This document shows, piece by piece, positions 54,362 to 63,395 of a stretch of 64,000 nt of DNA. The notes under the pieces were generated by a model. That model did not search any database. It had not been told where the DNA came from and worked only from the letters and a program-made list of their open reading frames with translations. Every line of letters starts with the position of its first letter. Position 1 is the stretch's first letter. The DNA is from Flectonema sp. DT1601 (Eukaryota > Euglenozoa > Diplonemea > Diplonemida > Diplonemidae), in NCBI GenBank assembly GCA_964019425.1, contig OZ025820.1, positions 62,001-126,000 on the forward strand, written 5' to 3'. Both the position numbers and the translations under genes were made by a program.

Positions 54362-57112
54362 CTATAGCGGCGCGCTTTTCATCATTTCTAGTTCCCTGAG
54401 TAGGATGTCAACTTTGGAACTTCTGAAGGCTTTCGGGACCTGCCTGACGGCTGTTCTTTTCCCCGTCGGAGGCTTCACATCGACATCAGGAAATAGTCGA
54501 CATTGGTACGCTTCTTCCATATTCATTTCACGAACCTTCGACATGTTGTAGTTGAGTTGAGATAAATTATTTTGTTTTTTATTTTCCAATGAAGTGATGT
54601 GCTGAGATTGAATACCGAAAAACTCTTTTAGAACCTTTATCTTTATTCTGTTTACCTCACTGACATGGAAACCGTTCTGAGAATTTGTAACACACTTCCG
54701 ATAGCTGTCTGAAACACCAGGATGATGATAACCAGGACTCAGTTTCTGGACTGCAGGCAGTAGATTATTTATACCTTGAAGTTGAGCCATACCAGCGTAC
54801 AGTTTACCAAGACGAAGTCTAGCCATGATCAGTGCTAGGTTAGTATTAACGGTATCTTTATTCAGTAAAACTGATTGATCAACCAAGTGAGCAACCTGAT
54901 CAGCGATACCTGTTTTAACTAATACTTTCTTACATAAATGAAAGAATTCTGAGTGTCTGAATGTTGCTCTCAGTTGCCACATCCTCTGCTCAGTAGTCTG
55001 CGTTGTTGTCGTGACACAAGTTACATAACTAGCAGCAGGTTGAGTAATTTGATCTGAAATAGGAGTAGTTTGGCTTCCTATCGACAGGCATTCCTTTTTC
55101 ATATCATCAACAGAGCAAACTGTCACAGTCGGTTGATTTGTATCAAATTTAGTCACCGAGGCAAATAAATCTGAGCTTGAAGATGCTTTTCTTATTTCAC
55201 CAAGTTTCCATTCAGATAGAACCTGTTCTTGTTTAGGTGTCGTATTATCAGGTGGAGGGTTTTCTTGGATTCGTTCTTGTTGTACTTTTTCATTAGAATG
55301 GTTCCCAACAACTATTACAGGTGACGGATCTCTGACTTTCTTTTTAAATTTTGTCTGAATGCCTACTTCCCGTGTTGTGATCTTTATTGTGGCTGTTTGC
55401 TTTGATGATTGCGTCCTAATAGCTGTCTGAGTTCCTGATGAAGTATTCTTCTTAAGTTCAGAGGATTGACATCCAACATTGAAGCTTAATACAGGATCAG
55501 GTTTCAGTAGCTCACACATTGTGTTCCTGTCAACTGTTTCTAGAGGGAGTAACTTTTTCTTATCATCAACGTTAATTTTATCGATACTAAGAATAGTGTC
55601 ACGCTGTCCGTTATACATTTTCTTAACTTGTGGAGTTCTTTGATATGCTACAGTGGGTGGAGGTGGTGGAGTACAGTTTAAGTACAATTGAGTTATCCCA
55701 ACACAACCTCTTAACTTTTCATTATCGGGTAATAGTTTTTCTAAATGAGAGACATGTTGTTCTAGTTCAGAACAACTCTTATAGCCAACTGTTTGGATTG
55801 ATTCTCCCACCACAGGAAACTCTCTACGTTGAACTGAATGAACAGTTCCTTTTTTATTAATCACATTTACTGAACTATTCACTACAGTAGTCGATGTCAG
55901 CGACACAGGCTTTGATACGGAGACGACTTTCCCACTATGATATACTTGCTTACATACACTTTCATAAGTGCTGTTAGAAACAGCTACTAAACAAACAGCA
56001 GCACTGCAAAGGCACTCCGCAAAGTTGTTCGACTCATGTGCTTCTAACAGGAGGTTGGTTTCTTTTTTAGCTGCAGAAGTGTTTTCATGAAAAGGGAAAG
56101 GTCCCTTTTTCATAATTTGTTTGTCATCAGCAACTGAGACAACAGGATCGATGCGAACTGTTTTCGCAACAGAAGCCTCGTCTCGAAATGACTGCACACC
56201 AGTTGACTCCATTACAACTTCAGGGTCGCTGATGATACTCGCAGGAGGTTCTTGATTCCGGGAAGGTCGTTCAGCCAATATTGGCTGTGGCTGTAGTTGC
56301 GTGTTGTCAGCGACAGATTTCCGTGTTACTTCATTCAGGTTTTTCGGTTGACTCTCAAAGGCTGAAGAGGGAGATTTTGGAGATGCTTTTCTGGGAACTT
56401 GGTTCGGTGTTCTGGATAGAGTACGCTCTCGTTCCATCTGCCGAACGATTATCCTGCCCGACGATGGCTGTCGATTTTGAACAGTAGCTTGGCGCTTTAC
56501 ACCTACAGATTCAGTAGAGGCTTCCGACGACAGTGCTCGATGTGTGTTGTCAGTTGGTTTTGGTGCAGTGAATTCAACTTCCCTAAATTTCTCTAAACAA
56601 TTAGAAGCAATGGTTGCTCGGTCAAGTAGTTCCTTATTGCTGTCAATCAATTTCTTATTTGAAGTCAACAGGTCAGTAACCTTTCCAACTAATCTAGATT
56701 CTATCTTTGCGAACTCCAATTCTCTCAGTTGAAGCTTAGCATTCGTTCGCTGGTATTTAAATTCCATTTTCGCAACTTGTTTTTTAATTAAATCAAACTT
56801 TGCGGCATTCATCTTGGAGTCGTATTCGTCAGCATTGGAGTCGTCTGATAACTTTATGTCATGTTGTTGTATTTCACGGCCTCTCATGTTCAGAAAGAAG
56901 TCCACAAACTTTTTTTCACACTCCGATGCGAAAGAATTTGATTTGGAAATCATCTCTACGGTTTTTTTTTTTAAAATATTCACTTCAACTTTCAAAGAGG
57001 CAACGGCTGCAATTACAGCTGACGAACGTGTTCCAGGTTGCGGACATGCAACTGTTTGAATTCCAATATCGGTTACATTTTTATCTTCGTCTCGACTACT
57101 GTCCGATTCCAT
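54362..57112 (-). CDS. coiled-coil protein with repeated LC8-type QT motifs (916 aa)
   Basis: A long single-exon protein. Residues about 30-185 form predicted coiled coil (SLKVEVNILKKKTVEMISKS; LELRE-like heptads). A low-complexity Ser/Pro/Gln/Val-rich middle of about 450 residues follows. A helical C-terminal region (about 705-900) contains MARLRLGKLYAGMAQLQGIN and ends in SKVDILLRELEMM. Five short motifs of the form G-[IT/S]-Q-T or T-Q-T occur near residues 17 (DIGIQTV), 559 (SSGTQTA), 583 (EVGIQTK), 677 (IGSQTTP) and 703 (TTTQTTE). These match the anchor of dynein light chain LC8 (DYNLL) binding sites. The protein may be a multivalent LC8 scaffold, perhaps centrosomal or ciliary. No named family was recognised. 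Confidence 0.75.
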   Translation of the reverse strand: MESDSSRDEDKNVTDIGIQTVACPQPGTRSSAVIAAVASLKVEVNILKKKTVEMISKSNSFASECEKKFVDFFLNMRGREIQQHDIKLSDDSNADEYDSKMNAAKFDLIKKQVAKMEFKYQRTNAKLQLRELEFAKIESRLVGKVTDLLTSNKKLIDSNKELLDRATIASNCLEKFREVEFTAPKPTDNTHRALSSEASTESVGVKRQATVQNRQPSSGRIIVRQMERERTLSRTPNQVPRKASPKSPSSAFESQPKNLNEVTRKSVADNTQLQPQPILAERPSRNQEPPASIISDPEVVMESTGVQSFRDEASVAKTVRIDPVVSVADDKQIMKKGPFPFHENTSAAKKETNLLLEAHESNNFAECLCSAAVCLVAVSNSTYESVCKQVYHSGKVVSVSKPVSLTSTTVVNSSVNVINKKGTVHSVQRREFPVVGESIQTVGYKSCSELEQHVSHLEKLLPDNEKLRGCVGITQLYLNCTPPPPPTVAYQRTPQVKKMYNGQRDTILSIDKINVDDKKKLLPLETVDRNTMCELLKPDPVLSFNVGCQSSELKKNTSSGTQTAIRTQSSKQTATIKITTREVGIQTKFKKKVRDPSPVIVVGNHSNEKVQQERIQENPPPDNTTPKQEQVLSEWKLGEIRKASSSSDLFASVTKFDTNQPTVTVCSVDDMKKECLSIGSQTTPISDQITQPAASYVTCVTTTTQTTEQRMWQLRATFRHSEFFHLCKKVLVKTGIADQVAHLVDQSVLLNKDTVNTNLALIMARLRLGKLYAGMAQLQGINNLLPAVQKLSPGYHHPGVSDSYRKCVTNSQNGFHVSEVNRIKIKVLKEFFGIQSQHITSLENKKQNNLSQLNYNMSKVREMNMEEAYQCRLFPDVDVKPPTGKRTAVRQVPKAFRSSKVDILLRELEMMKSAPL

Positions 57113-57180
57113 CTTTAAAATTATCAGCTTATGTGTGGCATTGTACTGTAAAAGTTAAATATTAATCAGCCATCAATTAC

Positions 57181-57468
57181 TGCAACTGGAAATATTACTG
57201 CGCTGAATAATTACTGCGGAGAAATATTACTGCGTGGAAAATTAGTGTGGTTTCTTCCACTTGGTGGTAGAAAAAAAATTGGTTGCTTTTTTGCTGTGTC
57301 CAAGTGCACCATGCAGCTGGAAAAAAATCACTTTTGAGAAGAAATATTAGTTAGTTTAGTTCAGTTTGGTGCGGTGGAAATATTACTGCGTGGAAAAATT
57401 AGTGCGGTTTTTTGCAGATTTGGAAATTAGTGCGGTTTTTTTCCACGCAGTAATATTTCTGGTTGCAG
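57181..57468 (+). mobile_element. TA-inserting MITE, copy 1 (288 bp)
   Basis: Starts CTGCAACTGGAAATATT and ends in the near-complement AATATTTCTGGTTGCAG, with TA on both sides (57179-57180 and 57469-57470). Inside are repeated motifs of the type GGAAATATTACTGCG and GGAAAAATTAGTGCGG in both orientations. There is no coding capacity. The TA target and short inverted ends point to a mariner/Tc-type non-autonomous element. A second copy in opposite orientation lies at 62341-62642. Confidence 0.85.
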
Positions 57469-57586
57469 TATTAAATATTGGGTTCATTTATGGCTCCTCC
57501 TTTCAGTGAAAAGTGATGGCAAAAAGACTTTTTAAAAAAAAGAATATAACTGAGCATTTGATCTTGTTCGATAATTCCTGAGGGGA

Positions 57587-57783
57587 TGTATGTTCGATTT
57601 TGTAAAAATTACAACTGTGTTGTATCATAAAAACATAAAGATAATTTAACATTAGTTTTAAATACAGTGACTAAGGGTGATGCGCAACTTAGCATATTAA
57701 AGTAACTATAGGTTTCGAGAGTAATCCATGTACCTCTTACCTCTATTCTCTCTCATCAGTATGGTGTAGAAGTAAGTCAGTCA
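57587..57783 (-). repeat. dispersed repeat R2, single copy
   Basis: About 145 bp are almost identical to 26065-26209. It continues on the left-to-right strand into ACCTCTTACCTC... and TCATCAG, which on the minus strand begins the hammerhead-like core listed below. Confidence 0.8.
57712..57759 (-). ncRNA. hammerhead-ribozyme-like core with a perfect 5-bp stem II
   Basis: Minus strand: CTGATGA (57759-57753), GAGAG, a loop of about 26 nt, CTCTC, then GAAAC (57716-57712). CUGAUGA and GAAA flanking a stem are the two invariant boxes of hammerhead ribozymes. After GAAAC, CCTATAGTT allows only a two-pair stem III (A-U, C-G), as in the minimal type I forms known from retroelement repeats. A convincing stem I was not found by eye, so self-cleavage is unproven. 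Confidence 0.4.
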
Positions 57784-57826
57784 AATGTTGAGGCTGAGTC
57801 ATTCCAGTTTGCAGGACTGGAATGCA

Positions 57827-59563
57827 GTTAGTTAGTATCATTAATTTTAGAACAGAAAAGTGAGAATAAGAAAAGTAGAGATCAATAAAAGAAAAGTATT
57901 CATTTCTGCAGTTTCCTAACATCAAAGGGTAATAGAATATGTAGTTTCAGGCCTTAATCTTATACTACTTGTCCCTTTTTAGGCCTTCATCAGTAAGTTC
58001 TAAGGGACTTCATTCTATGTTGAAGTTGTTATCGTTCAAAGATAAAAATCCATCGGAGCTCGCCAGGATAGGGCTAGCAATGTTTATTTGCTTTTGCTCA
58101 ATTTGAATATTTGACGTCTGGTCGTTTCACTATTACAGTCGAGTTAACGGTTGAGTCGTCATCCAATTTCCGTTTTACTTTATCCTCGCATACCATCAAA
58201 GGTCCTATATTCGCAGGTGTCATTGTAACATCCATATCAGTCTGAGCTTTTAATGGTATCATATGGAAACTATATTCTGTAGTTTGGTACATCTTGTCAA
58301 AATGGTCGAAAGGGAGTCTTAAATCTTTTGTGCCTTTAAGAATGTCTCGGATGATCATGGACTCAAATGAGACTAGCGCAACAATAAAGTGAGTCATCCT
58401 TGTTTTCGCTTTATGCAGAATAAGTGCTGCGGCTGCTTCAGGATAATCGAAATCTGCAGGGTTAACGAAGTACTCAATTCTCCTGTTGAATTTAGTCATG
58501 CAAGCCATGTTAAGTACTTGTAGCGAGAACCAACCATCTGGTGATGGTTTATGCTCTGAGTTGTTCGGTTCTAGACTACTTTAAGAGATTCTTCATAAAA
58601 TCGCTGTTGGTAGTTTTGCAGAAAACTGAAGTTAATTCTATCGATATATAAATGATCTGCAATGAAGTTGAGCGCTGCCCATCCGCATTCTCCACCGAGA
58701 AGACCTTCTCCTGATGTTTGATGTAGGGATGGTGGAAATCGTTTATCCAAGGAATGGCTTGTAGAGCCCGTATGGTTAATTGTATCCTTTTCGATGCTTA
58801 ATGGGACTTTGTGACTAAACTTCTCAAAAGTAAGGTTGATACGTCGACGCATTGCAGCTGCTGTATTACCATCATCAATGTGAGAGCTAATGAAGCGGAG
58901 GCATGCTGCTTTGATATTGTCAGATTTATAGCCCCGGTTGAGTAATCTATAAGTTACCGCTTCAAGTTCCTGTAAAAAATCTGCCTGGTTGTTGCAGATT
59001 TTTAAAGCTCGTAAGATCATGGTGGTAAAGATACCTGAACCCATTGATTCTTGAGCTGCGGAATGCTGATTAGTTAGTATCATTAATTTTAGAACAGAAA
59101 AGTGAGAATAAGAAAAGTAGAGATCAATAAAAGAAAAGTATTCATTTCTGCAGTTTCCTAACATCAAAGGGTAATAGAATATGTAGTTTCAGGCCTTAAT
59201 CTTATACTACTTGTCCCTTTTTAGGCCTTCATCAGTAAGTTCTAAGGGACTTCATTCTATGTTGAAGTTGCTATCGTTCAAAGATAAAAATCCATCGGAG
59301 CTCGCCAGGATAGGGCTAGCAATGTTTATTATGAATGCTGATTAGTTAGTTAGTTAGTATCATTAATTTTAGAACAGAAAAGTGAGAATAAGAAAAGTAG
59401 AGATCAATAAAAGAAAAGTATTCATTTCTGCAGTTTCCTAACATCAAAGGGTAATAGAATATGTAGTTTCAGGCCTTAATCTTATACTACTTGTCCCTTT
59501 TTAGACCTTCATCAGTAAGTTCTAAGGGACTTCATTCTATGTTGAAGTTGCTATCGTTCAAAG
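57827..59563 (-). mobile_element. retroelement fossil between direct repeats (possibly Penelope-like)
   Basis: A fossil of about 1.7 kb. Direct repeats R1 of about 260 bp lie at 57827-58088 and 59071-59330; a shorter third copy follows at 59343-59563. Between them (58089-59070) are coding remnants on the minus strand. One piece (about 58571-59050) contains GIFTTMILRALKICNNQADF and a downstream LLNRGY, which resembles the thumb end of some reverse transcriptases. The other (about 58098-58508) is unrecognised. The element is incomplete and broken in at least one place. Tandem long repeats around the coding part, and a hammerhead-like core within each repeat, are features known from Penelope-like elements. 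The family call is tentative; a DIRS- or LTR-like origin is possible. The repeats are nearly identical, so the insertion may be fairly recent. Confidence 0.5.
57944..57993 (-). ncRNA. hammerhead-like core in repeat R1 (also at 59186-59235 and 59466-59515)
   Basis: Minus strand: CTGATGA, AGGCC, a 25-nt loop, GGCCT, GAAAC. The 5-bp stem is perfect in two copies; in the third, AGGTC keeps the pairing through a G-U wobble. Just upstream AAGT and ACTT could form a stem I, but the expected U-H cleavage site next to a proper stem III is not clear. The motif is therefore a candidate only. Confidence 0.35.
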
Positions 59564-59565
59564 TA

Positions 59566-60032
59566 TATGGCCTTGGCTGTGGCCTTAACTACCAGACTGT
59601 TGATTGAAGCACCAAACCTTCTTAAGTTCCTTAGGTGTACTAAGACCTCTTCTTCATTTGTTTCTGAAAGGTGGGAAGGTCTTCCAGCTTTTCGCTTGAC
59701 TGCCTGCATACTGTTCCTTTCTCTATAAAGCTTAACTGCATGTTCCCTTCACCTTGGTTCCACACCCTGATCCCTGCTGCTAAGTTGGTGGCCACTGACA
59801 TCCTCCTACCTATCTCTATCAGTTCTTCTTTTTCCCACTTCACCTGATTTCTCTTTCCCTTTTCCTCTCTTACTTGCCTAGCAATGCTTCTTACTATAGG
59901 TCCAGGTAGGTTGAATCTTGGTGGTGGTGTATTTCCATCCTTCTTTAGGAAGGAAGTAATAAGTGGCTGTTCCTTTGGCATTGTTGTTTTGTTTGCTGGT
60001 TTAAATAACTTTTTTAACTTGATGATGTACAC
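59566..60032 (-). pseudogene. DNA-transposase N-terminal fragment (CENP-B/pogo-like), tentative
   Basis: A minus-strand frame at 59640-60032 contains MPKEQPLITSFLKKDGN, a basic region, and EIGRRMSVATNLAAGIRVWN. The last segment matches in style the helix-turn-helix blocks of pogo/Tigger-type transposases (ExGryAaxxGxxaAvrxf). Just beyond its stop, another phase reads VLVHLRNLRRFGASINSLVV and KATAKAIYF, a pattern typical of the following domain (LRxxGaxVxxxxvxAxAkgi). The catalytic part is absent, so the copy is dead: one frame change and 3' truncation are visible. The QPLITSFL segment also resembles a PIP-box. An alternative is a small host gene. Confidence 0.35.
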
Positions 60033-60248
60033 ACACAGAAATCTAAATCATTGCAGTAAAATTCTTTAGCAATTATTACTAGTTGTTCCCTTAGTATGTT
60101 TGTTTTTGTTTGCTAAGTTCAAATAAATTCCTTTAACTTTTGGTTCCAACCTTGATTGCACTTGATGCAGGACATAAAAATAATAATCCTTACATAAACG
60201 GGTGGGCCTGTTAAAAAAAATAAAAAATAAAAAGAAAGTTTACATCGG

Positions 60249-60285
60249 GTAACGGACTGGGAGCCAAAAGCTCCCAGTCCGTTAC
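60249..60285. other. perfect 16-bp inverted repeat
   Basis: GTAACGGACTGGGAGC (60249-60264) and GCTCCCAGTCCGTTAC (60270-60285) are exact complements around CAAAA. It sits at the 3' end of the reverse-transcriptase frame. It could be a 3' recognition hairpin of the LINE or the footprint of another insertion. Confidence 0.8.
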
Positions 60286-60289
60286 TTCC

Positions 60290-61622
60290 CACTTTATCGA
60301 AATTCTCGATAGCATAGGTAAATACAGGTATGATGTATATTAAGTAGACTAGTCTGATTATATTTTTAGTACAACCCCATCTTTTATCAGCCAGCACTTT
60401 TAGGAAGCGAAGTTTCTTATTCACACTTTTACATATTTGAGATACATGATCAGAAAACGATAGATCATTATCAATCTGGACACCTAAGAACCTCTCAGAA
60501 TCAGTTTCTGTTAGGCAAGTCTTATCTTTAAATTTAATTTTATATTGGCATTTCTTTTTTCGTGAGGTACTCGAGTCAACAATCATTATTTTTGTTTTAT
60601 CTCTCGCCAACTCAAGATTAATGTTGTTTAAGTGTTCTTCCGCTTTCGTAAATACAGTTTGAACTCTGTTTGACAGACTACCAGCACAATTTTCGTCAGA
60701 TACTACAAATGCAATATCATCTGCATAGAGTGACATGTTTGCTTTGTTCTCTATAATTTCGGTTATTTCATCAATGTAGAGTACAAATAATATATTCGCA
60801 AGGACTGTTCCCTGCGGGACTCCATTTGTGAGCTTAATGTACTTGCTTACTCTGCTGTTAATTATAGTCGCAGCTGTCCTTTTGTGCAGAAAGCTTTCGA
60901 CCCACCTAATATAGTTTTCAGGTATTGACATCTTTCTCATTCTTTCTTGTAACTTGTGGTGGTTGACAGAATCAAAAGCTTTCTTTATATCCATAAAGAC
61001 AACTGCTGAGGTTTTCCCTCTTATTCTATTCTCTTTGAGTATATCGATTAGGTACAGAATCTGTTCCCTACACGATCTCGTTTTACGATAAGCAGCTTGA
61101 TTATGACTCAGGTTTTTAACACCATTGTTATGTTTTTCTAAGTGATATACAAGTCTGTTCTTTATTAATTTTTCGATAAGTTTAGCGATCGCAGGGGTGA
61201 GCGCTATCATTCTGTAAGATGCTGGATTATGGGGGTCTTTTCCGGGTTTTGCAATCGGTACCCAATAAGTCTGTTTCCAGTCATTAGGTACTACCATGTT
61301 CAACCAAGAGTTATTTAGGATATCAACTAATGTTTTTTGCATTTTGGGTTTTAGATTTTGCAACAGTATCGCATTCATTCCGTCAGGTGAAGATTTGGTA
61401 CTATGTAGTTTTCCCAATTGTGTCATCACCTCAGAAAAGGTGAACGGAACTATGTCATCCTTAATATTCATGTTGAAGTTATGTCTGTACTTTTCACTTA
61501 TATCTTTCCCTACTATAGTTGAGAAGAAATCAGTAAAGAAATCAGCTTTTTCCTTATCGTCGATTATTTTTTCCATATTTGGGTCGTGTATAAATGGTAT
61601 TTCTACCCTTTCACACCGCCCG
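60290..61622 (-). mobile_element. 5'-truncated non-LTR retrotransposon (LINE) with reverse transcriptase
   Basis: One minus-strand frame of about 440 codons encodes a reverse transcriptase. Visible motifs: KSSPDGMNAILLQNL, WVPIAKPGKDPHNPASYRMI, SHNQAAYRKTRSCREQ, VVFMDIKKAFDSVNH (first catalytic Asp), LTNGVPQGTVLANILF, and MSLYADDIAF with the catalytic YADD. ERFLGVQID follows. The order and motifs place it in the Jockey/CR1-like LINE group. The domain looks intact, but the endonuclease and ORF1 are missing. Coding can be followed upstream as far as about 61622 (CERVEIPFIHDPN), where the satellite array begins. At the 3' end the frame runs into a hairpin and then non-matching sequence. A dead truncated copy, as usual for LINEs. 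Confidence 0.85.
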
Positions 61623-62340
61623 TCGACGGAAAATAGAAATTAATCGACATAGTTGATCGATAGAAAAAAAACAATGATAACATTGTTTATTCTTTTTTTT
61701 TTTTTTTTTTTTTTAAATCCTTTTAATTATTTTAAAGAAAAAACAATCAGTTTAGCGTCCTGACCAGGACGGAAAATAGAAAGTAATCGACATAGTCGAT
61801 CGATAAAAAAAACAATGATAACATTGTTTATTCTTTTTTTTTTTTTTTTTTTAATTCTTTTTATTTATTTTTTAAAGAAAAAACAATCAGTTTAGCATCC
61901 TGACCAGGACGGAAAATAGAAAGTAATCGACATAGTTGATCGATAGAAAAAAAACAATGATAACATTGTTTATTCTTTTTTTTTTTTTTTTTTTTTTAAA
62001 TCCTTTTAATTATTTTAAAGAAAAAACAATCAGTTTAGCGTCCTGACCAGGACGGAAAATAGAAAGTAATCGACATAGTCGATCGATAAAAAAAACAATG
62101 ATAACATTGTTTATTCTTTTTTTTTTTTTTTTTTTAATTCTTTTTATTTATTTTTAAAAAGAAAAAAAAAATGGAAAATAGAAATTAGTCAACAAAGTCG
62201 AACGATAAAAAAAAACAATGATAACATTGTTTATTCTTTTTTTTTTTTATTTTTTTTATATTCTTTTTTATTAATTTTGAAAAAAAAAACAATCAGTTTA
62301 GCGTCTTGACCAGGACGGAAAATAGAAAGTAATCGACATA

Positions 62341-62642
62341 CTGCAACTGGAAATATTACTGCGCGGAAAAAACCGCACTAATTTCCAAATCTGCAAAAAA
62401 CCGCACTAATTTTTCCACGCAGTAATATTTCCACCGCACTAATATTTCTGCTCAGAAGTGATTTTTTCTCCAGCTGCATTTTTCTGCTGGTGCCTTACAC
62501 AGCAAAAAAGCAACCAAGTTTTTTTCTGCCACCAAGTGGAAAAAACCGCACTAATTTTTTCTCAAAAAAACTGCACTAATTTTTCCGCGCAGTAATATTT
62601 CCCCGCAGTAATTATTCAGCGCAGTAATATTTCCAGTTGCAG
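62341..62642 (-). mobile_element. TA-inserting MITE, copy 2 (302 bp), inside the satellite
   Basis: Same family as 57181-57468 but reversed: its start matches the complement of the other copy's end. It interrupts a satellite unit exactly at GACA-TA/GTCGATCG: the left side ends GACATA and the right side resumes TAGTCGATCG. Uninterrupted neighbours give the empty site, proving a TA duplication. Ends are CTGCAACTGG and CCAGTTGCAG. Confidence 0.9.
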
Positions 62643-62774
62643 TAGTCGATCGATAAAAAAAACAAGGGCAAACTAGCGTTTACTACACAAATAGTTTCAG
62701 AACGGGCGTTTATTACAAAATCCAAAATGGCTGGGGGACCCGAAAAACCATATACGGGATGCATCGAGACCCCC

Positions 62775-62860
62775 AGCTGTATTTAAGAGCGGATGTGGTT
62801 CAGAGGAGGGAGCACTGACTTTGGATACCCGACGCCCAGGCTCAAACCCGACCAACGTCA
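62775..62860 (+). repeat. tRNA-like (SINE-type) segment
   Basis: GATGTGGTTCAGAGGAGGGA resembles a polymerase III A-box region, and GGCTCAAACCCG resembles a B box (GGTTCRANNCC), spaced as in a tRNA-derived SINE head. The right arm near 63405-63435 has a complementary remnant (CAGTTCGATCCTGGGTG on the minus strand). It is not a complete functional tRNA: no full cloverleaf or anticodon arm could be drawn. Confidence 0.45.
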
Positions 62861-62896
62861 TTTTTTTTTCACCGGATTTTTTCACCCCAGAACGGG

Positions 62897-63395
62897 TATT
62901 AAGCTGGGAAGAGTGCAAGGGGGGGCTTGCGTTCCGCCAAGAACTTGGCGGAACGCAAGCCCCCCCCCCAACCCCCCCCCAAGGGGGGGGAGCCACTAAT
63001 AAAAGCCAACCTCTCCCGTACAAAGTCCAACCTCAAAAAACAAATTTGCTACTAATGGATATTAAGCTGGGAAGAGTGCAAGGGGGGGCTTGCGTTCCGC
63101 CAAGTTCTTGGCGGAACGCAAGCCCCCCCCCCAACCCCCCCCCAAGGGGGGGGGAGCCACTAATAAAAGCCAACCTCTCCCGTACAAAGTCTGCCTGTCC
63201 CGTACAAAGTCCGACCTCAAAAAACAAATTTGCTACTAATGGATGTTAAGCTGGGGAAGAGTGCAAGGGGGGGACTTGCGTCCGCCAAATTCTTGGCGGA
63301 ACGCAAGCCCCCCCCCCAACACCCCCCAAGGGGGGGGAGCCACTAATAAAAGCCAACCTCCCCCGTACAAAGTCCAACCTGAAAAAAAAATCCAG
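62897..63395. repeat. three tandem palindromic units, G/C-rich
   Basis: Units begin ATTAAGCTGGG near 62897, 63060 and 63246. Each has a G run, then CTTGCGTTCCGCCAAG, a 2-nt spacer (AA or TT) and CTTGGCGGAACGCAAG, then C runs, AAGGGGGGGG, AGCCACTAATAAAAGCC and a CCCGTACAAAGTC block. The third unit carries small losses in the first arm. The inverted arms extend through the flanking G and C runs to over 20 bp. Confidence 0.85.

Noticed and set aside
58571-59167. 198-codon ORF taken as one host protein
   Set aside because: Its first 33 codons lie inside repeat R1, so the frame start is repeat-derived and the whole is part of a retroelement fossil.
62775-62860. Functional tRNA gene
   Set aside because: Box-like motifs are present but a full cloverleaf with acceptor and anticodon arms cannot be formed.
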